Positions 1 through 6,527 of a DNA stretch of 42,116 nucleotides are shown here, in pieces; the first letter of the stretch is position 1, and each line of letters opens with the position of its first letter. Location: positions 1-42,116 of the forward strand of contig JADIYW010000032.1 in the NCBI GenBank assembly GCA_016705125.1. Direction: 5' to 3'. The DNA comes from Bacteroidota bacterium. Its GTDB lineage: Bacteria > Bacteroidota > Bacteroidia > Chitinophagales > JADIYW01. The notes below the pieces were generated by a model, which was not told the origin of the DNA, made no database searches, and saw nothing but the letters and a program-made list of their open reading frames with translations. A program made the translations under genes and the position numbers.

Positions 1-86
1 TAATTTTAACTTCTTTGATTTTTAACTTTGTTTTGTTTGAAAAGATATCGATTTTACCTCTCAAACCAAAAAGGGTTTTATTAAAT

Positions 87-861
87 ATGAAAAAAGTTTT
101 ATTGTTATTGTCCATTGTTTTATTGCTAAATGCTGTAAATGCTCAAAATACTAGATTAAATGATCAAACGCTCTTGGTTGGTATAGTTATTTCGGCAATT
201 ATATAAGTGTCTAAAAAATTTGGCATTCATACTGAATATCAATTTCGTAGAAGCAGAAATAATCACCCATTGGCAGCAAAGTTTATTGCGTTTTGGTGTT
301 AATTATCAAGTGAATCCAAAATTACAATTAAGGCTAGGAAGGCTTGGATAGAAACTTTTCCCTGGCGAAATGCCAATTAATGGAATGGGGAAAAACGTTT
401 ACTGAACATCGTCTTTTTCAGATGGCTACAATTACGGATAAAATTTCAATTATGGCATTTCGCATCGTAATATGCTCGAACAACGTTTTGTTGGACGACA
501 TTCCAATGCTAATCTTAAAAAGGAAGATGAATTTCCGATGTTAAATAGAGTGAGATACATGTTAGAATGCAATAGCCATTAAGGGGAAAGGAAATTAACG
601 ATAGAATTCCATATATTAGCTGTTTTATGATCGAGATTTTTTTAGCTGATTTGGTAAGAATGTAAACGAAAATATATTTGACCAAATAGGATTGGCGTAT
701 TATTGGGGCAAAATTTAATTCTTTATTTAGAATGGAGGCAGGTTACTTAAAATCAAATCGTCCAACTGGGTAGAGGTAAATAATAGGAATGTTTTCAGAA
801 AATAATGGAATTATTATAAGTGCCTTTTAATATCGACTTGACAAAAAAGGAAAGTAGTTAG
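87..861 (+). pseudogene. DUF2490-type outer-membrane protein, multiply frameshifted
   Basis: The reading begins with a signal peptide (MKKVLLLLSIVLLLNAVNAQ) at the ATG at 87. It stays recognisable only by hopping between frames: NDQTLL, then a WYSYFGNY-like stretch, FGIHTEYQFRR, FGVNYQVNPKLQLRLG near 290-345, GMGKTFTEHRLFQMATI near 380-430, EDEFPMLNRVRYML near 520-565, ENIFDQ near 670-690 and FNIDLTKKESS with a stop at 859-861. From memory this order of motifs matches the DUF2490 family of Bacteroidota beta-barrel-like proteins. At least six indels and several substitutions are needed, so no intact product is encoded as written. The cause is either real decay or poor sequence near a contig end; damage of the same type continues to about 3.2 kb. 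Confidence 0.6.
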
Positions 862-875
862 GAAATAGAATAATA

Positions 876-1037
876 ATGTTAAAAATAATGGCAATACTTT
901 GGATACCTTATCTAATTTTTTACATTTATTGGTTATCAAAGAAAAAGCCTTATAGTCAATTAAAAACCTATGACTTTCCATTGTGTAAATTTTTTAATAA
1001 AGCAAATTTGGATGGTATTGATGACACTATTCTTTAA
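876..1037 (+). CDS. Possible 53-aa single-pass membrane protein
   Basis: A short open frame starts at the ATG at 876, 14 bases after the broken DUF2490 gene. It has a hydrophobic segment at about residues 4-20 (IMAILWIPYLIFYIYWL), followed by KKK and a polar tail, so the tail would face the cytoplasm. No family is recognised. It lies in the error-rich left end, so it could also be a fragment of a longer gene cut by a frameshift. Confidence 0.25.
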   Translation: MLKIMAILWIPYLIFYIYWLSKKKPYSQLKTYDFPLCKFFNKANLDGIDDTIL

Positions 1038-1129
1038 TTTTTTTACTGAAATTTATTAAATAATTGACTTTGTTTTTTAAATAGATTTGATGATTATTTT
1101 TTTTAAAAACCCAAATCTCATTTCTTTCT

Positions 1130-1216
1130 AGCCCTGCTCCGACCGTTCGGAGATGGTATCCTTTTTGTTTGGAAGGAGCAGGCAAAAAAGATATAAACGG
1201 AAAGAAGGAATAGCTT
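1130..1216. repeat. GC-rich intergenic hairpin element of Bacteroidota type
   Basis: This GC-richer patch in AT-rich DNA has arms CCTGCTCC and GGAGCAGG that can pair, an internal CCGA/TCGG stem, and the order TAGCC, ATCCTTTTT, AAAAAAGATATAAACGG, GGAATAGCTTC. The same order recurs from memory between genes in other Bacteroidota genomes, particularly Flavobacteriia; its function is not known to me. It lies about 60 bases before the dcd remnant. The rest of 1038-1272 is AT-rich and shows nothing else. Confidence 0.4.
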
Positions 1217-1272
1217 CAAATTGTTTTTTATTTTTTGTTTAAACAATACCTACAAATTATTACTTTTGGCCT

Positions 1273-1805
1273 ATGATTTTAACTGATAAAGGGATTTTGG
1301 CTGCCTGGCAAATGGTGAAATTGTTGTGGAAATGTTTAGGCAGAATGTTTAGTACAAATTCGTACGATGTGCATTTGGGCAAAAGCATGGCTGTGTAAAG
1401 GATAGAACGTTGGATGCCAAGAAACACAATCTAATTGAAGAATTTGAAATAGGAGAGGAAGGTATTTTTTTGCAAACCATAACCCTTTATTTGGGCGTAA
1501 CGGAGGAATATACCGAAACCCATAAACATGTACCTTTCTTGGAGGGTAAATCTAGCGTGGGCCGCCTCGGAATTGATATTCACGCTACTGCTGGGAAAGG
1601 AGATGTGGGTTTTTGTAATTATTGGACACTTGGAAATTTCCTGCATTCAGCCAGTAAGAGTGTATGCAGGTATGCCTGTTGGGCAACTGATTTATTTTGC
1701 TGTTGAAGGTGGTGTTCAAAATCCATATAATGCCAAGAGTAATGCCAAATACAACCAAAAGGCCATAAACCGATGGAATCAATGATGTTTAAGAATAAGT
1801 TTTAA
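1273..1805 (+). pseudogene. dcd: dCTP deaminase, frameshifted
   Basis: The start MILTDKGILAA at 1273 is the usual dCTP deaminase N-terminus. TNSYDVHLGKSMAV follows in a second frame, then a continuous stretch (DAKKHNLIEEFEIGEEGIF, LYLGVTEEYTETHKHVPFL, GKSSVGRLGIDIHATAGKGD, GFCNYWTLE) with the GKSSVGRLGIDIHATAG nucleotide-binding motif. The frame shifts again after GFCNYWTL and once more near 1770, ending in ESMMFKNKF with a stop at 1803-1805. The enzyme converts dCTP to dUTP for thymidylate synthesis. About four indels break it. The protein text is otherwise well conserved and the damage is almost entirely frameshifts, which suits sequencing error better than long decay. Confidence 0.8.
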
Positions 1806-1946
1806 GTATAAAGTAGTAGTATTTAGTCTTAAGAAAGGGGGGAGTTGAGCTAGTAAGTATAAAGTATTAGGTATTTAGTATTAAGAAACAAGACTTAAGT
1901 CATTACTATTAAGAAATAAAAAGAATTAAAATTTAGCTTTTAAGTC
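1806..1946. repeat. Low-complexity spacer of AAGTATAAAGTATTAG-type words
   Basis: Degenerate short words (AGTATAAAGTA, GTATTTAGT, TTAAGAAA, AAGTCTTAAGACTT) are repeated in tandem. Simple-sequence spacers of this style are common between Bacteroidota genes. Similar but not identical tracts lie at 9605-9774 and 37675-37785. No coding potential is seen. Confidence 0.5.
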
Positions 1947-2501
1947 TTAAGACTTATGTCTTTCTATATCTCTAAATCTATCCCTCAAAATTGATTCCGA
2001 AGAAAAATGCCTGTTTTTTAGAGCACCTATTACATTGCTAAACCTCAAGTTTGGATCGTAGGAATGCGCATTTAAGAAGAATTAGAAACACGGAATTCCG
2101 GAGAAAGAATAAAAGAGGAAAGTGAAATTCAAATCCCACCCCGTAATCCAAAGCTATATCGTGCTTATTTAGTTTTACAATACCCTCGGCATTACGCTTT
2201 AGTTCGAAGCTACATCGCAAGAATATTTCATACCAGAAATAACATAAAATTTAAAATCTTTAATTGGGTCTGATTTAAATTTGATATGCACCGGCACTTC
2301 CATTAATATTTGATTGAAATTTTGAGTCACCGGCTGGCCATCAAAAATTTGATAATCTAATTTTTTGTCTTGAAAGGCGATGCCAGGCAAAGTACGGATT
2401 TCCCAGTGGCGCGATAAATGGATGCTTAAAAGAACAGCCAAATTAAATCCCATTGCGGCTTTTGCATCAATAGCTGAGATACTGTCTTCATAAATAAATT
2501 T
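1947..2501 (-). pseudogene. porT: PorT-family outer-membrane protein, 5' truncated and frameshifted
   Basis: Minus-strand text matches the PorT family, barrel proteins needed for type IX secretion and gliding: FIYEDSISAID, FNLAVLLSIHLSRHWEIR, PGIAFQDKKLDYQIF, EVPVHIKFKSDPIKDFKFYV, GMKYS. In shifted frames it continues with RNAEGIVKLNKHDIALDYG, GFEFHFPL, then PEFRVSNSS, SYDPNLRFSNVIGALKNRHF and a stop at 1947-1949. Three or more indels are present. The signal peptide and about the first 45 residues are absent: the text joins directly to the last residues of UbiE (IYWAKK followed by KFIYEDSI). Assignment rests on remembered family sequence. Either a real deletion or an assembly error could explain the missing start. 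Confidence 0.65.
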
Positions 2502-3221
2502 CTTTTTTGCCCAATATATTGAACTTATTCCGAATGTAAGTGGAATCCATTTTATCGTTTTAAATCCTATTTCTTCTAATATTTTTACAAACTCATTGCC
2601 TGATGGAAATGCTTCAACGGATTCGGGCAGATAAGTATAAGCCCTTGAATCTTTTGAAATCAATTTACCAATAAACGGCAAAACGTAACAAAAATAGAAA
2701 TAGTATATGGTTTTAAAAAATTTATTTGAAGGTTTTGAAAATTCAAGAATTACTAAGTTGCCATCTTTTTTGGTAACCCGATACATTTCAGCCAATCCTT
2801 TGTTTAAATTGCCAAAATTACGAACGCCAAAAGCAGCTGTTACAGCATCAAAATGGTTGTCAGGAAACTCCAAATGCTCAGAATCTCCTTTTATCATTTC
2901 AATTTTGGAGTCTAAATGATTGTTTTTTATTTTTCTCTACCAAAACTCAGCATTTGTTCTGAAAGATCTAATCCAATAATTTTAGTTGTATCTGTTTTCG
3001 CAAGTGCAATGGCCAAATCGCCAGTGCCGGTAGCAATATCTAATATGAATTTTGAGTTTTCTTTTTTAATGATTTGTATTACTCTCTTTCTCCATGAAAT
3101 ATCAATGCCTAAAGGAAAGAATTCTATTCAAAAAGGTCATACTTTGGAGCGATAGCATCAAACATGATTTCGACTTGTTCTTTTTAGAACTTTCGTCATT
3201 ATATGGTTTTACGCTATTCAT
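2502..3221 (-). pseudogene. ubiE: Demethylmenaquinone methyltransferase, frameshifted and fused to porT
   Basis: The protein starts MNSVKPYNDES at 3221. Across three or so frameshifts it gives VEIMFDAIAPKYDLL, GIDISWRKRVIQII, LDIATGTGDLAIALAK (SAM-binding motif I), GLDLSEQML, then in one open frame from 2897 GDSEHLEFPDNHFDAVTAAF, GVRNFGNLNKGLAEMYRV and the C-terminal LTFGISSIYWAKK. MenG/UbiE methylates demethylmenaquinone, the last step towards menaquinone. That quinol is the expected substrate of the act complex encoded at 13-22 kb, so real loss would be surprising. UbiE-PorT adjacency is usual in Bacteroidota, but here the stop codon, the spacer and the porT start are missing and the two run together. 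Confidence 0.8.
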
Positions 3222-3435
3222 TTCTCTGATAAAAATATGTTAGTCTAATGGTAATCCACAAAATTAAAGCATTTTATGCTAATTCCTTATATTTGTTTCA
3301 ATTATAACTATTATTAAACATTTGCGATATTATAAAGTTTATTTTCGAAAATAAGCAATAGAGAAACGCAATGGTTTATATAGTTTGAAGAGAATGGAAT
3401 AGGTAAACAAAATTGATTTGTAATAGCGCATCTTT

Positions 3436-4035
3436 ATGGAAAGAATTATATTTGTAGGTTCCTTTAAAAAAACAGACCAATGTCCTGAAGAAGTATTGCC
3501 TGAATTTGCATTTATTGGCCGGTCGAATGTTGGCAAGTCATCACTGATTAATATGCTTTGCGAAAAAAAGGGTTTGGCAAAAGTGTCGCAAACACCTGGG
3601 AAAACGCAATCGATTAATTTTTTTAAAGTAGAAAATAAGGGAAATATTGTCGATTTGCCTGGATATGGATATGCAAAAGTTTCGAAATCGGATAGGGAAG
3701 AATGGGAGAAAATGATTCGATATTATCTTCAAAATAGAACGCAACTCACTTGTCTTTTTGTGCTAATTGATTCAAGGGTTACGCCACAAAAAAATGATAT
3801 TGATTTTATAGCAAAATTGGGTGCTTGGAATGTGCCTTTTGCCTTGGTTTTTACAAAAGCAGATAAATTAAATCAGTTAGAAGTACAAAAGAATAAGCAC
3901 GCATTTTGCGAAAAATTAAAAGAAACTTGGGCTGCATTGCCTCCGGTATTTGTTACCTCTGCTGAAAAGCATCTTGGAAAAAAAGAAATGTGGGCTTTTA
4001 TGAATACCCATTTTGACCAAAAGGAAGTCAATTAG
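3436..4035 (+). CDS. engB: Ribosome-biogenesis GTPase EngB (YsxC/YihA)
   Basis: This intact 199-aa TRAFAC GTPase has all G motifs: P-loop GRSNVGKSS (28-36), switch region with TPGKTQSINFF (53-63), DLPGYGYAK (73-81), TKAD (140-143) and TSA (174-176). The length and the short N-terminal strand before the P-loop are normal for EngB, which acts in late assembly of the large ribosomal subunit in the cytoplasm. It is the first intact gene from the left end. Its stop overlaps the 3' end of the convergent IMPase gene by 4 bases. The 214-base gap upstream holds a TATATTTG -7-like element at 3288-3295, without a clear -33 partner. Confidence 0.95.
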   Translation: MERIIFVGSFKKTDQCPEEVLPEFAFIGRSNVGKSSLINMLCEKKGLAKVSQTPGKTQSINFFKVENKGNIVDLPGYGYAKVSKSDREEWEKMIRYYLQNRTQLTCLFVLIDSRVTPQKNDIDFIAKLGAWNVPFALVFTKADKLNQLEVQKNKHAFCEKLKETWAALPPVFVTSAEKHLGKKEMWAFMNTHFDQKEVN

Positions 4036-4813
4036 GCATTTAGTTTTTGTAAAATGGGCATTACAATTGCCGAATTACCAGCTATAATTTCTTTTCCAAA
4101 CAACCAGTTAGTGCCACCAGAAAAATCGGAAACGGTGCCACCGGCCTCCGACACAATTAATCCACCTGCTGCAATATCCCAAGGACTAAGGCTATATTCA
4201 AAAAAGGCATCAAATCGACCGCACGCTGTATAACATAAATCGACCGCCGCAGAACCCAAGCGAAGGACGCCACGTGTATTTTGCATCAAAAACCTAAGTG
4301 TTTCCATATAAGTATCTAAATTTTAAAATCATAGTACGGAAAACCAGTTGCGATTAGAGTATTTTCAAGTGCTGTATTGGGTTGTAACTTGGATTTTTTT
4401 CCGTTGAGGAAAGCTCCCTGATTTAGAATGGCCGAAAATAACTCATCTCGATTTATTTCATAAACGATGCCCATTGTAATTTCTTCATGCTTGCGAAGGG
4501 CTACACTTATGGAGAAAATAGGAATACCACTGATAAAATTGGTTGTGCCATCTAAAGGATCAATTATCCATTGATAAATTCCTTTTTCTTGTCCAATAGT
4601 ATTTTCCTCTGTAATAAAAACGCTTTCTGGTAAAATTTCTTTCAAAACTTTAACCAACATTACTTCAGCTGTTTTGTCTACAAACGTAACCAGACTATTA
4701 AGGCTTTTCGTTTCAATTTGTTCATTCTTTATCTTGCCAGATTCTGCTAAGATGAAAGAACCAACAGTTTTAATTGCTCTGGATGTTCTGCTAAGAATTT
4801 CTTTTAAATCCAT
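4032..4813 (-). pseudogene. Inositol monophosphatase family protein with a single frameshift
   Basis: Two adjacent minus-strand frames form one FIG-superfamily phosphatase of about 260 aa, the normal length. The first (4316-4813) has metal-site EE (69-70) and DPLDGT (85-90) and ends early after TGFPYYDF. The second (from about 4320 down to 4032) supplies GSAAVDLCYTACGRFDAFFE and SPWDIAAGGLIVSEAGG. Adding one T to the T4 run at 4321-4324 restores a continuous reading (YDFKNLDTYMETLRF). The enzyme dephosphorylates myo-inositol 1-phosphate or a related small phosphate such as 3'-phosphoadenosine compounds; the exact substrate cannot be told. With one indel in a homopolymer and everything else intact, a sequencing error is likelier than a dead gene. 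Confidence 0.85.
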
Positions 4814-4831
4814 TATCTTAAATGTTTAAAT

Positions 4832-4861
4832 AAAAAATCCCGCTAAAGGGCGGGATTTTTT
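4832..4861 (-). terminator. Intrinsic terminator, probably bidirectional
   Basis: A GC stem (CCCGC with GCGGG, loop TAAAGG) is flanked by a run of A on one side and T on the other. It lies between the IMPase gene and the first acidic-lipoprotein unit and ends that unit's transcript. Its stem differs from the TCCTGC stem shared by the other three units. Confidence 0.85.
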
Positions 4862-4878
4862 ATTTTTGCTTTTGGAAA

Positions 4879-5076
4879 TTATTCTGCAACTACAGCAGCA
4901 GTATCAACCATTTCAGATGCAACCTCTTCAGTAGCAACTTCCTCAGTAGCAGCCTCTTCAGCAGCAACTTCTTCAGTAGCAACTTCTTCAGTAGCTTCTT
5001 CGGTTTTAGGCTTACAAGCTACAAATACGAATGCGAACATAATCGCCAAAAATCCAATTTTCAATGTGTTTTTCAT
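4879..5076 (-). CDS. Small acidic lipoprotein, tandem unit A (65 aa)
   Basis: The signal MKNTLKIGFLAIMFAFVFVA ends at Cys21, a lipoprotein-type cleavage site, so the mature part should be a lipid-anchored peptide of 45 residues. After CKPK it has no basic or aromatic residue and consists of Glu/Ala/Thr/Val repeats (TEEVATEEV, AAEEAATEE) ending MVDTAAVVAE. This is the most divergent and most Glu-rich of four tandem copies; its signal sequence is identical to those of units B and C. The Lys residues followed by EE just after the lipid Cys resemble the surface-export signals of Bacteroidota lipoproteins, so cell-surface display is possible (inference). It has its own upstream GGTTACC motif and downstream terminator. 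No function is recognised. Confidence 0.8.
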   Translation of the reverse strand: MKNTLKIGFLAIMFAFVFVACKPKTEEATEEVATEEVAAEEAATEEVATEEVASEMVDTAAVVAE

Positions 5077-5107
5077 TCTTTTAATTTTTTATAGTTTAAA
5101 ATTCATC

Positions 5108-5137
5108 CTTTATACTTATAATTTAAAAAGGTAACCC
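5108..5137 (-). promoter_or_regulatory. Candidate ECF promoter of unit A
   Basis: Read on the minus strand: GGGTTACC, 15 bases, TATAAAG, then about 31 bases to the ATG at 5076. The same two boxes at nearly the same spacing occur before units B and C, before the 87-aa lipoprotein gene (6431-6460) and before the ECF sigma gene itself (6484-6513). It lacks the TAnnTTTG housekeeping -7. Confidence 0.6.
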
Positions 5138-5144
5138 AAAGGGC

Positions 5145-5178
5145 AAAAAAAAATCCTGCACGAGGCAGGATTTTTTTT
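5145..5178 (-). terminator. Intrinsic terminator of unit B
   Basis: Stem ATCCTGC/GCAGGAT with loop ACGAG, bounded by long A and T runs. It lies 16 bases after the unit B stop and just before the unit A promoter motif. The same hairpin is copied at 5460-5493 and 5775-5805. Confidence 0.9.
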
Positions 5179-5193
5179 CATCTTTTTTGGAGA

Positions 5194-5391
5194 TTACTCA
5201 GCAACTACAGTAGCAGCAGAATCAACGATTGCAGTAGCAGTAGAATCAACAGTTTCAACAACTTCAGTAGCAGCATCAACTACTTCTTCAGCAGCAGCAT
5301 CAACAGCTTCTTCAGCAGTCTTAGGCTTGCAAGCTACAAATACGAAAGCGAACATAATCGCCAAAAATCCAATTTTCAATGTGTTTTTCAT
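5194..5391 (-). CDS. Small acidic lipoprotein, tandem unit B (65 aa)
   Basis: This is the same 20-residue signal plus Cys21 as unit A. The mature part is rich in Ala, Val, Glu and Asp (EEAVDAAAEEVVDAATEVVE) and ends in two DS-containing repeats (TVDSTATAIVDSAATVVAE). It differs from unit C by one residue (STAT against SAAT), and the flanking DNA is almost identical, so the duplication is recent or is kept uniform by gene conversion. The period of about three to four residues between Val/Ala and acidic positions would allow an acidic helix. No homologous domain is recognised. Confidence 0.82.
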   Translation of the reverse strand: MKNTLKIGFLAIMFAFVFVACKPKTAEEAVDAAAEEVVDAATEVVETVDSTATAIVDSAATVVAE

Positions 5392-5422
5392 TCTTTTAAT
5401 TTTTTATAGTTTAAAATTCATC

Positions 5423-5452
5423 CTTTATACTTATAATTTAAAAAGGTAACCC
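5423..5452 (-). promoter_or_regulatory. Candidate ECF promoter of unit B
   Basis: On the minus strand GGGTTACC, 15 bases, TATAAAG; identical to the motif before units A and C and part of the duplicated 315-bp unit. Confidence 0.6.
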
Positions 5453-5459
5453 AAAGGGC

Positions 5460-5493
5460 AAAAAAAAATCCTGCACGAGGCAGGATTTTTTTT
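5460..5493 (-). terminator. Intrinsic terminator of unit C
   Basis: A copy of the TCCTGC-ACGAG-GCAGGA hairpin with flanking A and T runs, directly after the unit C gene. Confidence 0.9.
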
Positions 5494-5508
5494 CATCTTT
5501 TTTGGAGA

Positions 5509-5706
5509 TTACTCAGCAACTACAGTAGCCGCAGAATCAACGATTGCAGTAGCCGCAGAATCAACAGTTTCTACAACTTCAGTAGCTGCATCAACTACTT
5601 CTTCAGCAGCTGCATCAACAGCTTCTTCAGCAGTTTTAGGCTTGCAAGCTACAAATACGAATGCGAACATAATCGCCAAAAATCCAATTTTCAATGTGTT
5701 TTTCAT
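5509..5706 (-). CDS. Small acidic lipoprotein, tandem unit C (65 aa)
   Basis: The signal and lipid Cys21 are the same as in units A and B, and the mature peptide is identical to unit B except for one Ser-Ala-Ala where B has Ser-Thr-Ala. Some codons differ silently (gca against gct or gcc in the Ala stretches), so the amino-acid sequence is more conserved than the DNA within the coding part. That suggests selection on the peptide and supports a real protein rather than a non-coding repeat. Confidence 0.82.
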   Translation of the reverse strand: MKNTLKIGFLAIMFAFVFVACKPKTAEEAVDAAAEEVVDAATEVVETVDSAATAIVDSAATVVAE

Positions 5707-5737
5707 TCTTTTAATTTTTTATAGTTTAAAATTCATC

Positions 5738-5767
5738 CTTTATACTTATAATTTAAAAAGGTAACCC
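5738..5767 (-). promoter_or_regulatory. Candidate ECF promoter of unit C
   Basis: On the minus strand GGGTTACC, 15 bases, TATAAAG; identical to the unit A and B motifs. Confidence 0.6.
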
Positions 5768-5774
5768 AAAGGGC

Positions 5775-5805
5775 AAAAAAAATCCTGCACGAGGCAGGAT
5801 TTTTT
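5775..5805 (-). terminator. Intrinsic terminator of unit D
   Basis: The same TCCTGC-ACGAG-GCAGGA hairpin as after units B and C, with slightly shorter A and T runs. Confidence 0.9.
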
Positions 5806-5824
5806 ATTTCATCTTTTTTGGAGA

Positions 5825-6022
5825 TTACTCAGCAACAACAGTAGCTGCAGAATCAACGATTGCAGTAGCAGCAGAATCAACAGTTTCAACAACTTCAGTA
5901 GCAGCATCAACTACTTCTTCAGTAGCTTCAACAGTTTCTTCAGCAGCTTCTTTAGGCTTACAAGCTACAAATACAAATGCGAACATAATCGCCAAAAATC
6001 CAATTTTTAATGTGTTTTTCAT
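5825..6022 (-). CDS. Small acidic lipoprotein, tandem unit D (65 aa)
   Basis: The start at 6022 is chosen because it gives the same 20-residue signal and 65-aa length as the other three copies. An upstream in-frame ATG at 6100 would add 26 residues, and much of that extension lies in or before the -7 promoter element at 6049-6056. The mature part begins CKPKEAAEETVEATEEV and then matches the C-terminus of units B and C. It is the first copy of the array in transcription direction and the only one with a normal Bacteroidota promoter rather than the GGTTACC motif, so it may be the ancestral or constitutive copy. Confidence 0.82.
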   Translation of the reverse strand: MKNTLKIGFLAIMFAFVFVACKPKEAAEETVEATEEVVDAATEVVETVDSAATAIVDSAATVVAE

Positions 6023-6048
6023 TGTAATAATTTTAATTTTTAATGGTG

Positions 6049-6078
6049 CAAAGATAAATGGGTTTTTTAATTTTTCAA
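6049..6078 (-). promoter_or_regulatory. Housekeeping-type promoter of unit D
   Basis: On the minus strand TTG, 19 bases, TATCTTTG, which fits the Bacteroidota primary-sigma consensus (TTTG or TTG at -33, TAnnTTTG at -7). The expected start is about 20 bases before the ATG at 6022. Confidence 0.65.
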
Positions 6079-6150
6079 TATTTAGTTTTATATTTTTCAA
6101 TTATTTAATATTAAAATCAAATTTAATTTGCAATAATTAAATTGGAGGTA

Positions 6151-6414
6151 TTACAGTTTTTCTTTAATCTTATCCTTGATTTTCTGCTCTACATCATTTT
6201 TAATTTTTGTCTTCACCGAATCAATATTTGAATTTAAAGTAGAATCAACTGATTTTGACAATTCATCCGCAGTAGCTTTTACCGCTTCACCTGTTTGCTC
6301 TATTGCAACATCTATTGCCTCTTTTGCTTCTTTAGTTTCCTGATTTTGTTTGCAACCATATATGCCCAGTGTAATTGCAACTGCGATTAAGGCTATTTGA
6401 AAAATTCTTTTCAT
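6151..6414 (-). CDS. Small Lys/Asp-rich lipoprotein (87 aa)
   Basis: The N-terminus MKRIFQIALIAVAITLGIYG ends at Cys21 in a lipobox-like context (GIYGC). The mature part is polar and highly charged (KQNQETKEAKEAIDVAIEQ, ADELSKSVDSTLNSNIDSV, IKNDVEQKIKDKIKEKL), predicted to be one long amphipathic helix. It shares the short VDST/VDSA word and general composition with the tandem acidic lipoproteins but has many Lys, so it is a distant relative at best. It is divergent from the ECF sigma gene, with 113 bases between the two starts, and carries a GGTTACC promoter motif. No known function. Confidence 0.75.
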   Translation of the reverse strand: MKRIFQIALIAVAITLGIYGCKQNQETKEAKEAIDVAIEQTGEAVKATADELSKSVDSTLNSNIDSVKTKIKNDVEQKIKDKIKEKL

Positions 6415-6430
6415 TTTTTTAAATTTATTA

Positions 6431-6460
6431 TTTATACCTTAAAATAGTATTAGGTAACCT
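6431..6460 (-). promoter_or_regulatory. Candidate ECF promoter of the 87-aa lipoprotein gene
   Basis: On the minus strand AGGTTACC, 16 bases, TATAAA, then about 16 bases to the ATG at 6414. It is back to back with the sigma gene's own copy at 6484-6513. Its -35-like box and spacing match the units A-C motif although the rest of the upstream DNA is unrelated, which argues for a functional site. Confidence 0.6.
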
Positions 6461-6483
6461 TTGGTAATATTTTTTTCATCTTT

Positions 6484-6513
6484 GGGTTACTTTTGTTTAA
6501 AAGGCCGTATTAA
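6484..6513 (+). promoter_or_regulatory. Candidate autoregulatory promoter of the ECF sigma gene
   Basis: GGGTTACT followed by 16 bases and TATTAA, about 14 bases before the ATG at 6528. Extended similarity with the lipoprotein promoters includes CTTTGGGTTAC. Autoregulation is common among ECF sigma genes; here it is inferred from the shared motif only. Confidence 0.5.
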
Positions 6514-6527
6514 TAGTACAAGAACTC

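Noticed and set aside
1528..1785. 85-aa plus-strand frame in the dcd region
   Set aside because: It contains the second half of dCTP deaminase (CNYWTLE-like and VRVYAGMPVGQLIYF) in a shifted frame, so it is part of the dcd remnant, not a separate gene.
2707..3155. Two plus-strand frames opposite ubiE
   Set aside because: The minus strand carries clear UbiE sequence here; the plus-strand text has no domain and no start signal.
4832..5805. Regular ~315-base repeats as a possible CRISPR or non-coding satellite
   Set aside because: The period is far too long for CRISPR, each unit holds an intact lipoprotein frame with silent codon changes, and the conserved hairpins are ordinary terminators.
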